Source of the DNA: Treponema sp.
GTDB lineage: Bacteria > Spirochaetota > Spirochaetia > Treponematales > Breznakiellaceae
DNA length: 52,900 bases
Reading direction: 5' to 3'
NCBI GenBank assembly: GCA_031257675.1
Contig: JAIROG010000019.1
Span: 1-52,900 of the forward strand
Shown here: positions 7,657-17,046 of the stretch, piece by piece
Layout: each line of letters begins with the position of its first letter
How positions within the stretch are numbered: the stretch's first letter is position 1
Made by a program: the position numbers and the translations under genes
Notes under the pieces: model-generated
The model's input: the letters and a program-made list of their open reading frames with translations, nothing else
Told to the model about the DNA's origin: nothing
The model's database searches: none

Positions 7657-10566
7657 GTGCCGTCATTAGATAATCTCGATAAATTTAGAGGTTCGTTTCG
7701 TAGCATAGGAAAAGAAGCGGAGGATTTGGCTTCAAAAGGCATTCCCTTTGCTGACCTTGATCTGCCTAGCGGCAAAAAATCGCCTTCTCCTGCCGGAAAT
7801 ATACCGGCTCAACGTGAAAATGCCACAGACGATGATAGTAATATGGCGGAGCGGCTTAAAGCGCTTGAGTCCGCGCCGAATTTTAATTTTGAAGATCTGT
7901 TTGACGATGCGCCCGCGCCGGCGAAGTCTGCGGATGCTGTTGAATCGGCGGCGAATGATATTTTTAGTCTTGAAGATCTGTTTGGCGCGGATGAACCCAA
8001 TCCCTCCGCATCCGCCAATAATTTTTCACTTGAAGATCTGTTTGGCGACGCGGAAGACTTTGATCCCGACGCGTTGCCGGACTTTGGCGGGGGCGCGCCG
8101 CCCGTGGAGGAAGCCCCTTTTGACGCGGAAGACTTTGATCCCGGCGCGCTGCCGGACTTTGACGAGGGCGCGCCGCCTGAGGAGGAAGCCCCTTTTGACG
8201 CGGAAGACTTTGATCCCGGCGCGCTGCCGGACTTTGACGGGGGCGTTCCGCCGGTTCCGCCTGAGGAGGAAGCCCCTTTTGACGCGGAAGGCGGCGGCGA
8301 TTCAAGCGCGGAAACCATCCCGCCTGTGAGCGAACCTCCGGAGAGGGCGGCATCTGAACCTGATGCGGGGGATTTCGAGCGACCCGATGTTTTTACGCCC
8401 GAGCCGTTGAGCGCAAACGAGGAGGATTTTACAGTTCCGGGACTTGACGGCATTTTGAATACGAGCGCCGCGTCCCTGTCCGGATTGCCCAAGAGTTCGG
8501 ATAATATTGAAGAAATCATATTAAGCGAACAGGACTACGAACATATCAAAAACGCGCTTGATTCTTACCCGCTTAACCTGTGCATTGCGTGTGAGGAATT
8601 GATAGCGGAAGAAGCGGTGGCGCCGGACATGATGTCCAAACTTATCGCGTTGCTGATAGAAGAAGCGCCCGCCCAGGAAGTCGCGGATTTAGCTGGAAAA
8701 ATACAGGGACGCATCATCAATATTCCGAAAGGGTTTGAAAAGAAATCCGGCGCCGATATCGAAGCGGAAAAAAACAGTTTTAGATACATTTTTATCCATA
8801 AAGTCCTGCCTGTCGCGGGTTTTGTCCTTTTTGGGATACTCGTGGCACTGTCCCTTGTCTATCTGATACACAAATTTATTTACACCCCCCTGCTCGCCGA
8901 GTCGATTTATAAACAGGGATACGCCCTTATTGACGATGGAAAATACCCGGACGCAAACAAAAAGTTCACCGAAGCGTTCAAACTGCGTCCGGTCAAGAAG
9001 TGGTTTTATAGATATGCCGAAGCTTTTACCGGAAAGCGCCAATATCTGTTTGCGGAAGAAAAATATGAGGCGTTGCTCAAGCATTATCCGAAAGAAAAAC
9101 AGGCGGTATTGGATTATGCCGCGCTTGAAACGAATCTGTTGCAAAATTATGAAAAGGCGGACAGCATCCTCAGAAAATACCTGCTCAACTATACGGTCGC
9201 CGACAAAGAGGCGTTGCTTGCTGTTGGAGACAATGCCCTTGCATGGGGTGAAATCGACCCTTCAAAGTACGAGACCGCGCGTGAAGCCTACGCCCTCTAT
9301 ATAGAGGCTCACGGTCAGAACGATTCCGTGCTTGAGCGCATGTTGAAGTGCTTCATCCGCACCGGCAACCTCAAGGAAGTGTTGCCCTTGCAACGATATT
9401 TCAGCGATCCGGAAATGGAAAAGAAGCGCCGCATATCAGCGGAGACTTTTACGGAAATGAGCGGCTATCTCCTTGACAGACAGTTTGAAGAAATAGACGG
9501 CGTTCCCGATGAATACGTTTCGCAGATCACCGATGTACGCAACCTTCTGCTCAAAGCCGTTGAAAAAGGTCCTGACATTCCAGAAGCGCACTACAATCTT
9601 TCCCGCTACTACCATTATTTTGGCAACACCCATGAGGAGCGAAGCGCCTTGGAACACGCGCTTCCGTTGTTTGACGCGGACAACGCGTCAAGCGCCAAAC
9701 GTATGAAAATACGGCTTGACGCGGAACGCAGGTACGCCGGGTCGCTTATCGCCAACAAAGAATTCTTTGCCGCGGAAGAGCATCTGCAAAAGGGAATAGA
9801 ACTCTATGAAGACGCGCTTTCCCGCAACATTATCACGCCGGATCCCCAGACGGCGCGGCTCTACGCGGATATGGGCGATCTTGAGTACTTTACCAAAGAC
9901 GGCGACATGGACATGGCGTTGCGGTACTACGCCCGCGCCGAGCAGAACGGCTGGTCCCCGCCCGAAATGCAGTACCGCATGGGTTCCGCCCATTACCATT
10001 TGCAACAATGGGCGCAGGCGCAGGAGCGGTTCATCACAACAGCCGATAGGATGCCCTACAACAGGCGCATACTGAACGCGCTGGGAAACGTCGCCTATAT
10101 TCGGGGCGATTATTTTACGGCGCAAGCCTATTACTCGCGGTTGATCGACATGTTGAACGCCGACAAAAACCGCTTCTCCGTCCTTTCCCCGCAGACAAGA
10201 CCCGACCACTTCACCTTGGCCCGGCGGCTTATGGCGGCTGAAAACAACATGGGCGTTACATTGGAAACCCTGACCGCCCGCACCGGCGATCCCGAATACA
10301 AGAGGCGGGCGCTTGATTACTACATCAATTCCTCTCGCGCATGGGACAGCCTCACCCGCGATTCCCAGACCCTTGTACGATCCGGCATAACCGACATCGC
10401 TTCACCCGGGGCAAACCTTGCGTCCCTTAATTCGCGGAACGCCTTTAACCCCGAGTCCGGCTATGAACCGCAGATATATGTCGAGATTGACAAGGATGCG
10501 CTCGAACCTTCCACCTGGGAAACATTGGCGCCGCAAAATATACGGATGTCAGATTCTTTGAGATGA
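7657..10566 (+). CDS. Membrane-anchored TPR protein, candidate periplasmic flagellar collar protein (FlcA-like)
   Basis: About 969 residues if started at the GTG at 7657, which has AAGGGA 6 nt upstream and yields MPSLDNLDKFRGSF. A TTG at 7591 in the same frame has no such support. Layout: an acidic cytoplasmic N-terminal third with three FSLEDLFG-like motifs and a 25-residue repeat (EEAPFDAEDFDPGALPDFD) present three times; a short conserved domain around 8500-8720; one transmembrane helix (VAGFVLFGILVALSLVYLIH); then a long C-terminal series of tetratricopeptide repeats that would be periplasmic. This topology and length resemble the spirochaetal collar protein FlcA, but that match is from memory of the family. 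A generic TPR scaffold remains possible. No other flagellar gene is in the window. Confidence 0.75.
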   Translation: MPSLDNLDKFRGSFRSIGKEAEDLASKGIPFADLDLPSGKKSPSPAGNIPAQRENATDDDSNMAERLKALESAPNFNFEDLFDDAPAPAKSADAVESAANDIFSLEDLFGADEPNPSASANNFSLEDLFGDAEDFDPDALPDFGGGAPPVEEAPFDAEDFDPGALPDFDEGAPPEEEAPFDAEDFDPGALPDFDGGVPPVPPEEEAPFDAEGGGDSSAETIPPVSEPPERAASEPDAGDFERPDVFTPEPLSANEEDFTVPGLDGILNTSAASLSGLPKSSDNIEEIILSEQDYEHIKNALDSYPLNLCIACEELIAEEAVAPDMMSKLIALLIEEAPAQEVADLAGKIQGRIINIPKGFEKKSGADIEAEKNSFRYIFIHKVLPVAGFVLFGILVALSLVYLIHKFIYTPLLAESIYKQGYALIDDGKYPDANKKFTEAFKLRPVKKWFYRYAEAFTGKRQYLFAEEKYEALLKHYPKEKQAVLDYAALETNLLQNYEKADSILRKYLLNYTVADKEALLAVGDNALAWGEIDPSKYETAREAYALYIEAHGQNDSVLERMLKCFIRTGNLKEVLPLQRYFSDPEMEKKRRISAETFTEMSGYLLDRQFEEIDGVPDEYVSQITDVRNLLLKAVEKGPDIPEAHYNLSRYYHYFGNTHEERSALEHALPLFDADNASSAKRMKIRLDAERRYAGSLIANKEFFAAEEHLQKGIELYEDALSRNIITPDPQTARLYADMGDLEYFTKDGDMDMALRYYARAEQNGWSPPEMQYRMGSAHYHLQQWAQAQERFITTADRMPYNRRILNALGNVAYIRGDYFTAQAYYSRLIDMLNADKNRFSVLSPQTRPDHFTLARRLMAAENNMGVTLETLTARTGDPEYKRRALDYYINSSRAWDSLTRDSQTLVRSGITDIASPGANLASLNSRNAFNPESGYEPQIYVEIDKDALEPSTWETLAPQNIRMSDSLR
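8047..8290 (+). repeat. 75-bp tandem repeat inside the TPR protein gene
   Basis: The string GACGCGGAAGACTTTGATCC recurs at 8047, 8122 and 8197, that is every 75 bp. The next unit begins 84 bp later at 8281 and is cut short. Each unit encodes 25 acidic, proline-rich residues. Copy number is likely to vary between strains by slippage. Confidence 0.85.
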
Positions 10567-10571
10567 TTTCA

Positions 10572-10602
10572 CCGGCAACATCGCTCCTCGCAAGGTTGCC
10601 GG
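10572..10602 (+). terminator. Weak hairpin after the TPR gene
   Basis: CCGGCAAC (10572-10579) pairs with GTTGCCGG (10595-10602), just downstream of the TPR stop codon. There is no T-run, so this is only a possible transcription or processing signal. The rest of 10603-10752 shows nothing beyond a TATAAA-like hexamer near 10720. Confidence 0.3.
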
Positions 10603-10752
10603 CGCCAATGACGCGATCTCCATCCACATCCACCTGTTTTAAAACTAGATGCGGCTGGTTTTGGAACAAGCCCGTTTTGGAGTAAATGAGGGCGGATGCC
10701 AAGTATCGATCCTTTTGGCATGTATAAAATAACCTGTAACTATGAGGTAACC

Positions 10753-12942
10753 ATGAACACAATAGAATTAGTGGCGCCGGCCGGTTCGCCTGAAGCGCTT
10801 GACGCGGCTATAGGAGCCGGCGCGGATGCCGTTTATTTGGGCGTAAAGAACTTTAACGCGCGGCTTAGAACGACAAATTTCGCCTATTCTCAAGTGGAAG
10901 CCGCGATTCGTACGTTGCGCCGTATGGGAAAGCGGTGCTATATCACCGTGAACACGGTTTTTGAACAGCGGGAAGCGGATCGCATGTACCAGCTTCTCAA
11001 CTACTTGTCGCGCATAGAGCCTGACGGACTCATCATACAGGACTTCGGCGTGGCGTACATGGCGCGGCAACGCTTCCCCGCGCTGAAGCTACACGCATCC
11101 ACCCAGATGAACATAGCAAGCGGTTGCGGCGTAAATGTCCTTTCAAAGCGCGGCATTTCGCGGGTTGTGCTTGCGCGGGAGCTTGCCCTTGAGGAGATAC
11201 GGGACATACGTTCCAAAACCAACTCGGAGCTTGAGGTCTTTGTTCACGGCGCGCTCTGCATAAGCGAGTCTGGACTGTGCCTGTTTTCCAGCTTTTTGGG
11301 AGGAAAGTCCGCAAACCGGGGCATGTGTACCCAGGCGTGCAGGCGGATGTACCGTACGGCGGGGCGCGTTTCCGAAGAAGGTTACTTTTTTAGCCCTGCG
11401 GATCTCCAGATGATCGAAAAAATTCCGTTTTTGGCGGATGCAGGCGTCAACGCCTTCAAGATCGAGGGGCGCATGAAAAGCGCGGACTATGCCGGCGTTG
11501 TGGTGGGCGCCTACCGTGTGGCGCTTGATTCACTGGGCGGAAGCGAGGAACAAACAGCCAACGCTATAGAGCGGGCCAAGCGCATCCTCCAGAACGACCT
11601 TGCCCGCGAGAAAACCATTTTTCATTATGATTTGCGCGCTGATCTTTCTTTTCTCAATCCCCGGAAAGCCGGCGGCGTCGGCGTCGCGTTGGGAAAAATC
11701 CTAAAAGTCAGAAAAAAAGGAGAGGACTGTCAGGGGCTTATTGCGCTTGGACATACGCCTGTGGCTGAAGGAGACTCTATCCGCATCCATAGCTCGGATG
11801 ATCGCAGGCGGCTTTCACACAAGCTCACGGCGGTTGAACTAGCCGGCTCTGAGGCGTGGATATCGATTCCGCATGATTTCACGGCTGGAGACGATGTTTT
11901 TCTTATTCAGACAAAGGCGATGTCGAAGTGGAGTCCGCGACGGCTTTCGCCGATCATTCCAAAGAATCTTGATATGTTCAAACGCGCGCCCGGACACGAA
12001 GAGGCTCCGCATATTGAGTTTGGGAGACGCGGAAAAGCTGGCGCCAGTGGCGGCGCCGGCGTCCAAAGCGTTCAAAACGCCCAAAAGCCAAAAAGCGCAA
12101 GAAGCCTGCCGGAAGGGTTGTACGCGGCGGTATCCCATACGAGCGACCTGTATGCGGCGCAGTCTATAAAACCCGTAAAAGTGTTGCTGACGTTGAACAA
12201 GCGCACCCTTGAGTGTCTGAACATGTTTGACAAACAAAGGCGGCCTCTTCCGTTTCGCGCCGCTGACATTATCCTCGCCTTCGATCCTTTTTTCCCACAG
12301 GCGCTGGAGTCTTCCTTTATAAAGGCCATGCCTCGGCTCTATCAGGAAGGCTTTCGTACATTTCAGATTAACAACCTCGCCCATATTTCACTTTTCCGGA
12401 ATTTTACGGCTTTCGCCGGCGCAGAATCCGCCGTGAAACTCATAGCCGGACCCTACCTGTACGCTTTCAACCGGTTTGCGGCCGCCTTTGTCTATGACCT
12501 CGGCGTTGATTATATCGTTTCCCCCTTCGAAAACAACCGGCAGAACCTTGAGCGCACGTTTGAACGGCGGGAGCGTTCTTCCGTTTTTGTAACTGTTTTC
12601 GCCTATCCCGCGCTTTTCCGCATTCGCAACGATTTGAGTCCCCTGTATCCGTGGGAGCGTTTCGGAGACAACCAAGACGAATATTTCTCACTCATTACGG
12701 AACCGGATGAAACCGGCCTGGGCGAATCGTTGGTTGTCCCTGAAAAACCTTTTTCCATTGTCGATAAAATTCCCTTTCTCCATGAAGCCGGTTTCAGGCG
12801 GTTCATCCTTGATTTTTCTGGACCGGCGCTTAAAAAAAAGGAGTACAAGACCGTAATGACTGCGGCAAAAGAGGGCGTCCCCCTGCCTAACGCAAGCCGT
12901 TTCAACTGGAAGGACGGCTTTTTTAACGAAGACAGAAAGTAA
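10753..12942 (+). CDS. Peptidase U32 family protein (RlhA/TrhP-like RNA hydroxylation)
   Basis: A 729-residue U32 protein. The N-terminus MNTIELVAPAGSPEALDAAI with GADAVYLGVKNFNARL is the family's barrel start. The signature ELEVFVHGALCISESGLCLF is followed by ANRGMCTQACRRMY, giving the four conserved cysteines, and by FKIEGRMKSADYAGVVVGAY. Homologues such as RlhA and TrhP are needed for hydroxylation of 23S rRNA or tRNA bases, so an RNA-modification role is more likely than proteolysis. The length fits the long RlhA-like branch with an added C-terminal part. The ATG at 10753 has a GAGG box and is preferred over an upstream in-frame ATG at 10696. Confidence 0.85.
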   Translation: MNTIELVAPAGSPEALDAAIGAGADAVYLGVKNFNARLRTTNFAYSQVEAAIRTLRRMGKRCYITVNTVFEQREADRMYQLLNYLSRIEPDGLIIQDFGVAYMARQRFPALKLHASTQMNIASGCGVNVLSKRGISRVVLARELALEEIRDIRSKTNSELEVFVHGALCISESGLCLFSSFLGGKSANRGMCTQACRRMYRTAGRVSEEGYFFSPADLQMIEKIPFLADAGVNAFKIEGRMKSADYAGVVVGAYRVALDSLGGSEEQTANAIERAKRILQNDLAREKTIFHYDLRADLSFLNPRKAGGVGVALGKILKVRKKGEDCQGLIALGHTPVAEGDSIRIHSSDDRRRLSHKLTAVELAGSEAWISIPHDFTAGDDVFLIQTKAMSKWSPRRLSPIIPKNLDMFKRAPGHEEAPHIEFGRRGKAGASGGAGVQSVQNAQKPKSARSLPEGLYAAVSHTSDLYAAQSIKPVKVLLTLNKRTLECLNMFDKQRRPLPFRAADIILAFDPFFPQALESSFIKAMPRLYQEGFRTFQINNLAHISLFRNFTAFAGAESAVKLIAGPYLYAFNRFAAAFVYDLGVDYIVSPFENNRQNLERTFERRERSSVFVTVFAYPALFRIRNDLSPLYPWERFGDNQDEYFSLITEPDETGLGESLVVPEKPFSIVDKIPFLHEAGFRRFILDFSGPALKKKEYKTVMTAAKEGVPLPNASRFNWKDGFFNEDRK

Positions 12943-12962
12943 AACGGCTTTGCCGCCGTTTT
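12941..12962 (+). terminator. Rho-independent terminator after the U32 gene
   Basis: AAAACGGC (12941-12948) pairs with GCCGTTTT (12955-12962) around a 6-nt loop. It begins within the stop codon of the U32 gene and sits just upstream of the argF promoter. The A-rich 5' arm and T-rich 3' arm would serve both strands. Confidence 0.65.
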
Positions 12963-12985
12963 GCGGAATTCATTGCGCATCTCCC

Positions 12986-13014
12986 TTGAAAAAAAGCGCG
13001 ATATCCCCTATACT
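12986..13014 (+). promoter_or_regulatory. argF promoter, predicted leaderless
   Basis: TTGAAA (12986-12991), 17-nt spacer, TATACT (13009-13014). Only the six bases TGCCCC separate the -10 box from the ATG at 13021, and no ribosome binding site is present. Transcription should start at the A of the start codon. Confidence 0.65.
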
Positions 13015-13020
13015 TGCCCC

Positions 13021-13983
13021 ATGAGTATACAGGAAACCCTACAAACCGCCTTAACGGGCGCCCTAGCGGGCAGGTCGCTGTTGACGTGGCTTGATTACAC
13101 GCCGGAGGAAATCCGCTATGTTCTGGACTTGTCAAAACAAGTGAAGCGCGAAAAAAACGCCGTCCATGAACGGTTTAAAGGCAAAACGCTTGCCTTGCTT
13201 TTTGAAAAACGCTCCACCCGCACCAGATGCGCATTTGAAACCGCGTTCGGCGAGGAAGGCGGACACCCCGTGTTTCTTTCAACCGCAGACATTCAGCTTG
13301 GGGCGAAGGAATCCATAGAAGATACGGCGCGAGTGCTGGGGCGCATGTTCAGCGCCATACAATTCAGAGGTTTTAAGCAGTCCACGGTGGAAGCGCTGGC
13401 AAGCTATTCGGGCGTACCCGTGTACAACGGATTGACGGATGCGTTCCATCCCACCCAAGTCCTCGCTGATATTTTTACGCTGGAAGAAAACTTCGGCGAG
13501 TGCAAGGGCAAAAAACTGTGCTTTGTGGGAGACGGACGCAACAACGTAGCCCGTTCGCTCCTCGTGATCTCCGCGCAACTCGGGATCAACTTTTCTATCA
13601 TCACCCCGAAAACGCTGTCCCCGGACACGGAATTGCTCAAAACATGCGAACCCTTGTCGCAACGGAGCGGCGCGTTGATAACAGTCGGCGATGATCCCGC
13701 CGGAGTCGCTGGCGCGGACGCCCTTTATACGGATGTGTGGGTTTCAATGGGCGAGGAGTCCAAGCGGGAAGAACGCCGCGCCCTGCTAAAACCCTATCAG
13801 ATCAATCAAACGCTTATGGAGATGACCGGCAGAAAGGACGCCATATTCCTGCACTGTCTTCCGGCGGTGAAAGGCGAGGAAGTCTCCGCTGATGTGATTG
13901 ACGGGCCGCAAAGCCGCGCATGGGATCAGGCGGAAAACCGCAAGCACACCATCAAGGCGATACTGCTGGCGACATTGACATAA
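13021..13983 (+). CDS. argF: Ornithine carbamoyltransferase
   Basis: A 320-residue enzyme that joins carbamoyl phosphate and ornithine to give citrulline in arginine synthesis (or the reverse in arginine breakdown). The carbamoyl-phosphate site STRTR is at 65-69, HPTQ at 143-146, and the ornithine-site FLHCLPA is near 280. Length is normal. Alone in its transcription unit; argC lies 38 kb away in the same window, so arginine genes are dispersed. The start is fixed by the promoter at 12986-13014 and by loss of family similarity upstream of this ATG. The weak hairpin 14003-14010/14027-14034 may end the transcript. Confidence 0.95.
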   Translation: MSIQETLQTALTGALAGRSLLTWLDYTPEEIRYVLDLSKQVKREKNAVHERFKGKTLALLFEKRSTRTRCAFETAFGEEGGHPVFLSTADIQLGAKESIEDTARVLGRMFSAIQFRGFKQSTVEALASYSGVPVYNGLTDAFHPTQVLADIFTLEENFGECKGKKLCFVGDGRNNVARSLLVISAQLGINFSIITPKTLSPDTELLKTCEPLSQRSGALITVGDDPAGVAGADALYTDVWVSMGEESKREERRALLKPYQINQTLMEMTGRKDAIFLHCLPAVKGEEVSADVIDGPQSRAWDQAENRKHTIKAILLATLT

Positions 13984-14049
13984 CAGCGCGTTTAGACTAT
14001 TGGGCTGTTTTTTACGTCAGTTTCTGAAACAGCCTTCTTATATGGACGC

Positions 14050-14950
14050 CTATAGCGTTTCCCGTGTCAATATGCATCCGTTGCGGCTCTGTTGCCCGGC
14101 TTCATGGGCAAATTTCCGCTTTATTTGCTCCAGCGTACAACTTTGTTCCAAAAGCGCAATTATCCGTGTCTTCGCCGCGCTCAAACGCCCTTCCGCCAGT
14201 TCGACCCCCACAAGCCGCTCCATCTCCCGCGACATCTCTTTCAGGGCGCCCGCCAGCGCTTTCCGCCGCTCAACAGTTACGCCGGTTTTCTTCACTTCCT
14301 TGCGAAACTTCAACAGGCAGAACAAGAGCGTCATATTCCGCCGGTCGAGCGCCTCAAGGCTCTGATCCAAGACTTTGAGCGCCTCCACTTCGTAGTCGCG
14401 CGTAGTCTTGTCAGGAAAAACAAAATGCGCCGTCTCTTTGTCGGGCATCCTCCGGTTCGTCTCCCAGTACATGATCCGCAGGATCATATCGGACGTTATC
14501 TTTTCCAGCCTCATCGTCCGCGCCCACGCTCCCAGCCGCGTTGAACGCCGCGTCGCTGTCCGGCGGATAGCCCTCATCGAACAGCCAAACGCACAAGCGC
14601 GCTTGAACTCGCCGCTTTTGCCGTAGATCGCCGATATGCAGTCCGCGAATTTGACAGTCTGATTTTGGGCCGTGGCTCTTGAGTCCAAAGCTGTTATATA
14701 GTTGTCTTTGATATTCGCGTTCGTGAGCGCCGGGATCGCCCGGCTTGCGGCGTCCGAAAAGGGGCTGCGCCTTTGGACTTGGGCGCAGCTTCAATTGAGG
14801 GGATCGCGGAGCAATTCATCCTGTTTTGTCCGCTGGGAGCGCGCGAAGTCAAGTCCGTTCTCTTTCCGTCCGATACGCCGCCCGGGTCGTCAAAGCGCGC
14901 GGCGCCGCTTGCGTTGGGGAGGGAGACAAACAACGGGGCGCAAAGCGAAT
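14050..14950 (-). pseudogene. Decayed Rpn-like (PD-(D/E)XK nuclease / putative transposase) gene
   Basis: The minus strand is open over 14050-14688. Its C-terminal part reads YEVEALKVLDQSLEALDRRN, LLFCLLKFRKEVKKTGVTVE, RRKALAGALKEMSREMERLV and AAKTRIIALLEQSCTLEQIK. This matches, by recollection, the C-terminal arrangement of Rpn-family recombination-promoting nucleases. Upstream of about 14590 the meaning moves between frames (for instance DNYITALDSRATAQNQTVKF), and no intact nuclease motif is found, so the gene appears frameshifted and truncated. It lacks a start with a ribosome binding site. The family assignment is tentative. Confidence 0.4.
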
Positions 14951-15139
14951 GTAGCGGCCCTCATACACAATCTCCTTTCACAAGCGGGAATTTAAGGGCG
15001 TTGTTTTGCCGGAAGGGCTTGTTCCAAAACGCGGGCGGCCGCAGACAAGAGTCCTATCCTGTGGAGCGAGAGATTTGCCTGAGCGGGCGAACAATATATG
15101 CGGATGGTTGAAAACCGGGCCGGACGCGCTGAACGCATC

Positions 15140-15612
15140 CGCCCTATTAGCAGATTGAGAGCAAAATCAAGCCTTTTTTACAACATATCACACGGCTTAT
15201 CCTTGTCTTTGAGACGCCGGGAGATTCAAGGAGCCTTTGACAGGAGGTTTTGGGTTCTTTCTCGTAGATTTTTTTGAACCAGCCGTTCTCCAGATCAGGG
15301 CGAGGGTGGAGCAAAACTCGTCTGAAACGTCCGCTCCGCAACGGCTGGCGCTGTCAATCTCGAAGAACCCCGGTTTTCGCTCGTCCCATGTGAAGAAGCC
15401 CATGACCTGCATCTGGTGTTTTAAGATTTCCCGTCTTGGCGAGGCGTTTGCCCTTTATGGACAGTTTTTTTCCCAGACATCTTGAGCGATTCGCCGCCAT
15501 GTTTCACGCGACGGGTTTGCCTCGGTATGCCAAAATGCGGATGGCGCAATCCCGTTGCAACCGGTAAGCGCGGCGTATTCGCCAAGTATTTTTGGCTTCT
15601 CCTTAATTTAGG
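15140..15612 (-). pseudogene. DDE integrase-type transposase relic
   Basis: On the minus strand, near 15590, is LGEYAALTGCN, continued one frame over by RDCAIRILAYRGKPVA: the N-terminal helix-turn-helix region of an integrase-catalytic-domain transposase. Nearer 15370 is KPGFFEIDSASRCGADVSDE followed by FCSTL, which matches the first catalytic block of this family (E-I-D-x-x-x-H-C-G). The expected histidine is replaced and the frame is lost right after. The intervening and C-terminal parts are missing. Non-functional. Confidence 0.65.
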
Positions 15613-15643
15613 CTGGATTTTTATTTTGAGGCGACGCGCTCTA

Positions 15644-15672
15644 TTGACTTAACCCCGCCATATCGACATACT
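15644..15672 (+). promoter_or_regulatory. Promoter of the 2-oxoacid:ferredoxin oxidoreductase operon
   Basis: TTGACT (15644-15649), 17-nt spacer, CATACT (15667-15672), giving a leader of about 50 nt before the ATG at 15731. A short GC-rich inverted repeat (GCGGGGCGCGG near 15680) follows. Confidence 0.55.
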
Positions 15673-15730
15673 TTAACAGCGCGGGGCGCGGAAGCGACCC
15701 CCGAAATTTTACAGGAGTTATTAGGAAAGA

Positions 15731-15952
15731 ATGGCAAAGAAAGGAAGCGTTGAAATCAAACGGAATTGGTGCAAAGGCTGCCTCCTGTGCGTCCGTGCAT
15801 GTCCGGCGAGGGTTCTTGAAGTTGACGAGACGCCTAATGCATCCGGTTCATATCCGGTATGCGCGGTTCGTGTGGAAAAGTGCATCGCATGCGGGAACTG
15901 CTACGCGGTGTGTCCGGATGTGTGCATAACGGTGTATGAGGAGGCGGTATGA
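15731..15952 (+). CDS. 2-oxoacid:ferredoxin oxidoreductase, delta (ferredoxin-like) subunit
   Basis: A 73-residue protein with two [4Fe-4S] motifs, CKGCLLCVRACP and CIACGNCYAVCP, each of the C-x2-C-x2-C-x3-CP type. It passes electrons from the TPP subunit to external ferredoxin in a KorDABC/VorDABC complex. It is the first gene of the operon, and its stop overlaps the start of the alpha subunit as ATGA. Length and position are those of a typical delta subunit. Confidence 0.92.
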   Translation: MAKKGSVEIKRNWCKGCLLCVRACPARVLEVDETPNASGSYPVCAVRVEKCIACGNCYAVCPDVCITVYEEAV

Positions 15953-17046
15953 GCGGCGGAAACAAGGTGTTGATGAAAGGCAATGACGCCATCGCGGAAG
16001 CCGCTGTCAGGGCGGGCTGCGCAGCGTATTTTGGGTATCCCATCACCCCGCAGAACGAGTTGATCGCGTACATGGCAAAGAATATGCTTGACAGGGGGAG
16101 GGTTTTTATACAAGCCGAAAGCGAGACGGCGGCGGTCAACATGGTGTATGGCGCGTCCGCCGCCGGAGCGCGGGCTATGACCTCATCGTCAAGTCCGGGC
16201 ATAAGCCTTAAACAGGAAGGCGTCTCCTACGCGGCGGGCGCGGATATTCCTATGGTGGTGGTGAACGTGGCGCGCGCCGGTCCCGGGCTTGGGGCCATTG
16301 CGCCGGCTCAGTCGGACTATTTTCAGTCCACGCGAGGCGGCGGACATGGCGACTACTACTGCATCGTTCTTGCGCCGAAAAGCGTACAGGAATGCGCGGA
16401 CCTGACCTACCTCGCCTTTGATCTGGCGGATGAGTGGCGCGTTCCGGTGATCGTGCTTGCGGACGGCATGATCGGGCAGATGATGGAAGGGGTCGTTCTT
16501 CCTCCTGAACGGCGTTTGGAAGACCTGCCGAAACGAGATTGGACCGTCGGTCATCTGACGGATCAGAGGCGGAAGGCGCGGCGCGTCACGTCGCTTGATC
16601 TACTGCCGGAAAACCTTGAGGCGAAGACACGGGCGCGTTTTGAGCGGTACGAGAAGATCAAGGAGAAGGAAATCCGCTTCGAGGCTGTCGATACGGAAGG
16701 CGCGGACATTATCCTCGCGGCCTATGGAACGTCGGCGCGGGTCGCGCTCGGCGCTAAAAAGCTGGTTGAGAAAGCGGGCGTTAAAGCCGGTCTTTTCAGA
16801 CCCGTCACCCTGTGGCCCTTCCCCTATACGCAGCTCGCAAAAATAGCGGAATCCGGCAAGCCCATTTTGACTGTGGAGATGAGCCTTGGGCAGTTTGTGG
16901 AAGACGTGAAACTCTCCCTGATTGAACGCGCGCCCGGTACGCCGCAAAGCGCGGTGCATCTTTTGGGGCATAGCGGCGGCGTCATTCCGACTGAAGAAGA
17001 AGTGTTTGAGCGGATACAGACCATACTGAAAGGAAATGCGCAATGA
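15949..17046 (+). CDS. vorB: 2-oxoacid:ferredoxin oxidoreductase, alpha subunit (VorB type)
   Basis: A 365-residue alpha subunit. The N-terminus KVLMKGNDAIAEAAVRAGCA with YFGYPITPQNELIAYMA is the pyrimidine-binding domain I of the Kor/Vor family. GPGLGAIAPAQSDYFQSTRG follows, then a domain II starting near residue 245. This sequence style is usually labelled 3-methyl-2-oxobutanoate (VorB), which would oxidise branched-chain 2-oxoacids to acyl-CoA. 2-Oxoglutarate is an alternative substrate. Its start overlaps the delta subunit stop, and its stop overlaps the beta subunit start (CAATGA), so the operon is tightly coupled. Confidence 0.9.
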   Translation: MSGGNKVLMKGNDAIAEAAVRAGCAAYFGYPITPQNELIAYMAKNMLDRGRVFIQAESETAAVNMVYGASAAGARAMTSSSSPGISLKQEGVSYAAGADIPMVVVNVARAGPGLGAIAPAQSDYFQSTRGGGHGDYYCIVLAPKSVQECADLTYLAFDLADEWRVPVIVLADGMIGQMMEGVVLPPERRLEDLPKRDWTVGHLTDQRRKARRVTSLDLLPENLEAKTRARFERYEKIKEKEIRFEAVDTEGADIILAAYGTSARVALGAKKLVEKAGVKAGLFRPVTLWPFPYTQLAKIAESGKPILTVEMSLGQFVEDVKLSLIERAPGTPQSAVHLLGHSGGVIPTEEEVFERIQTILKGNAQ

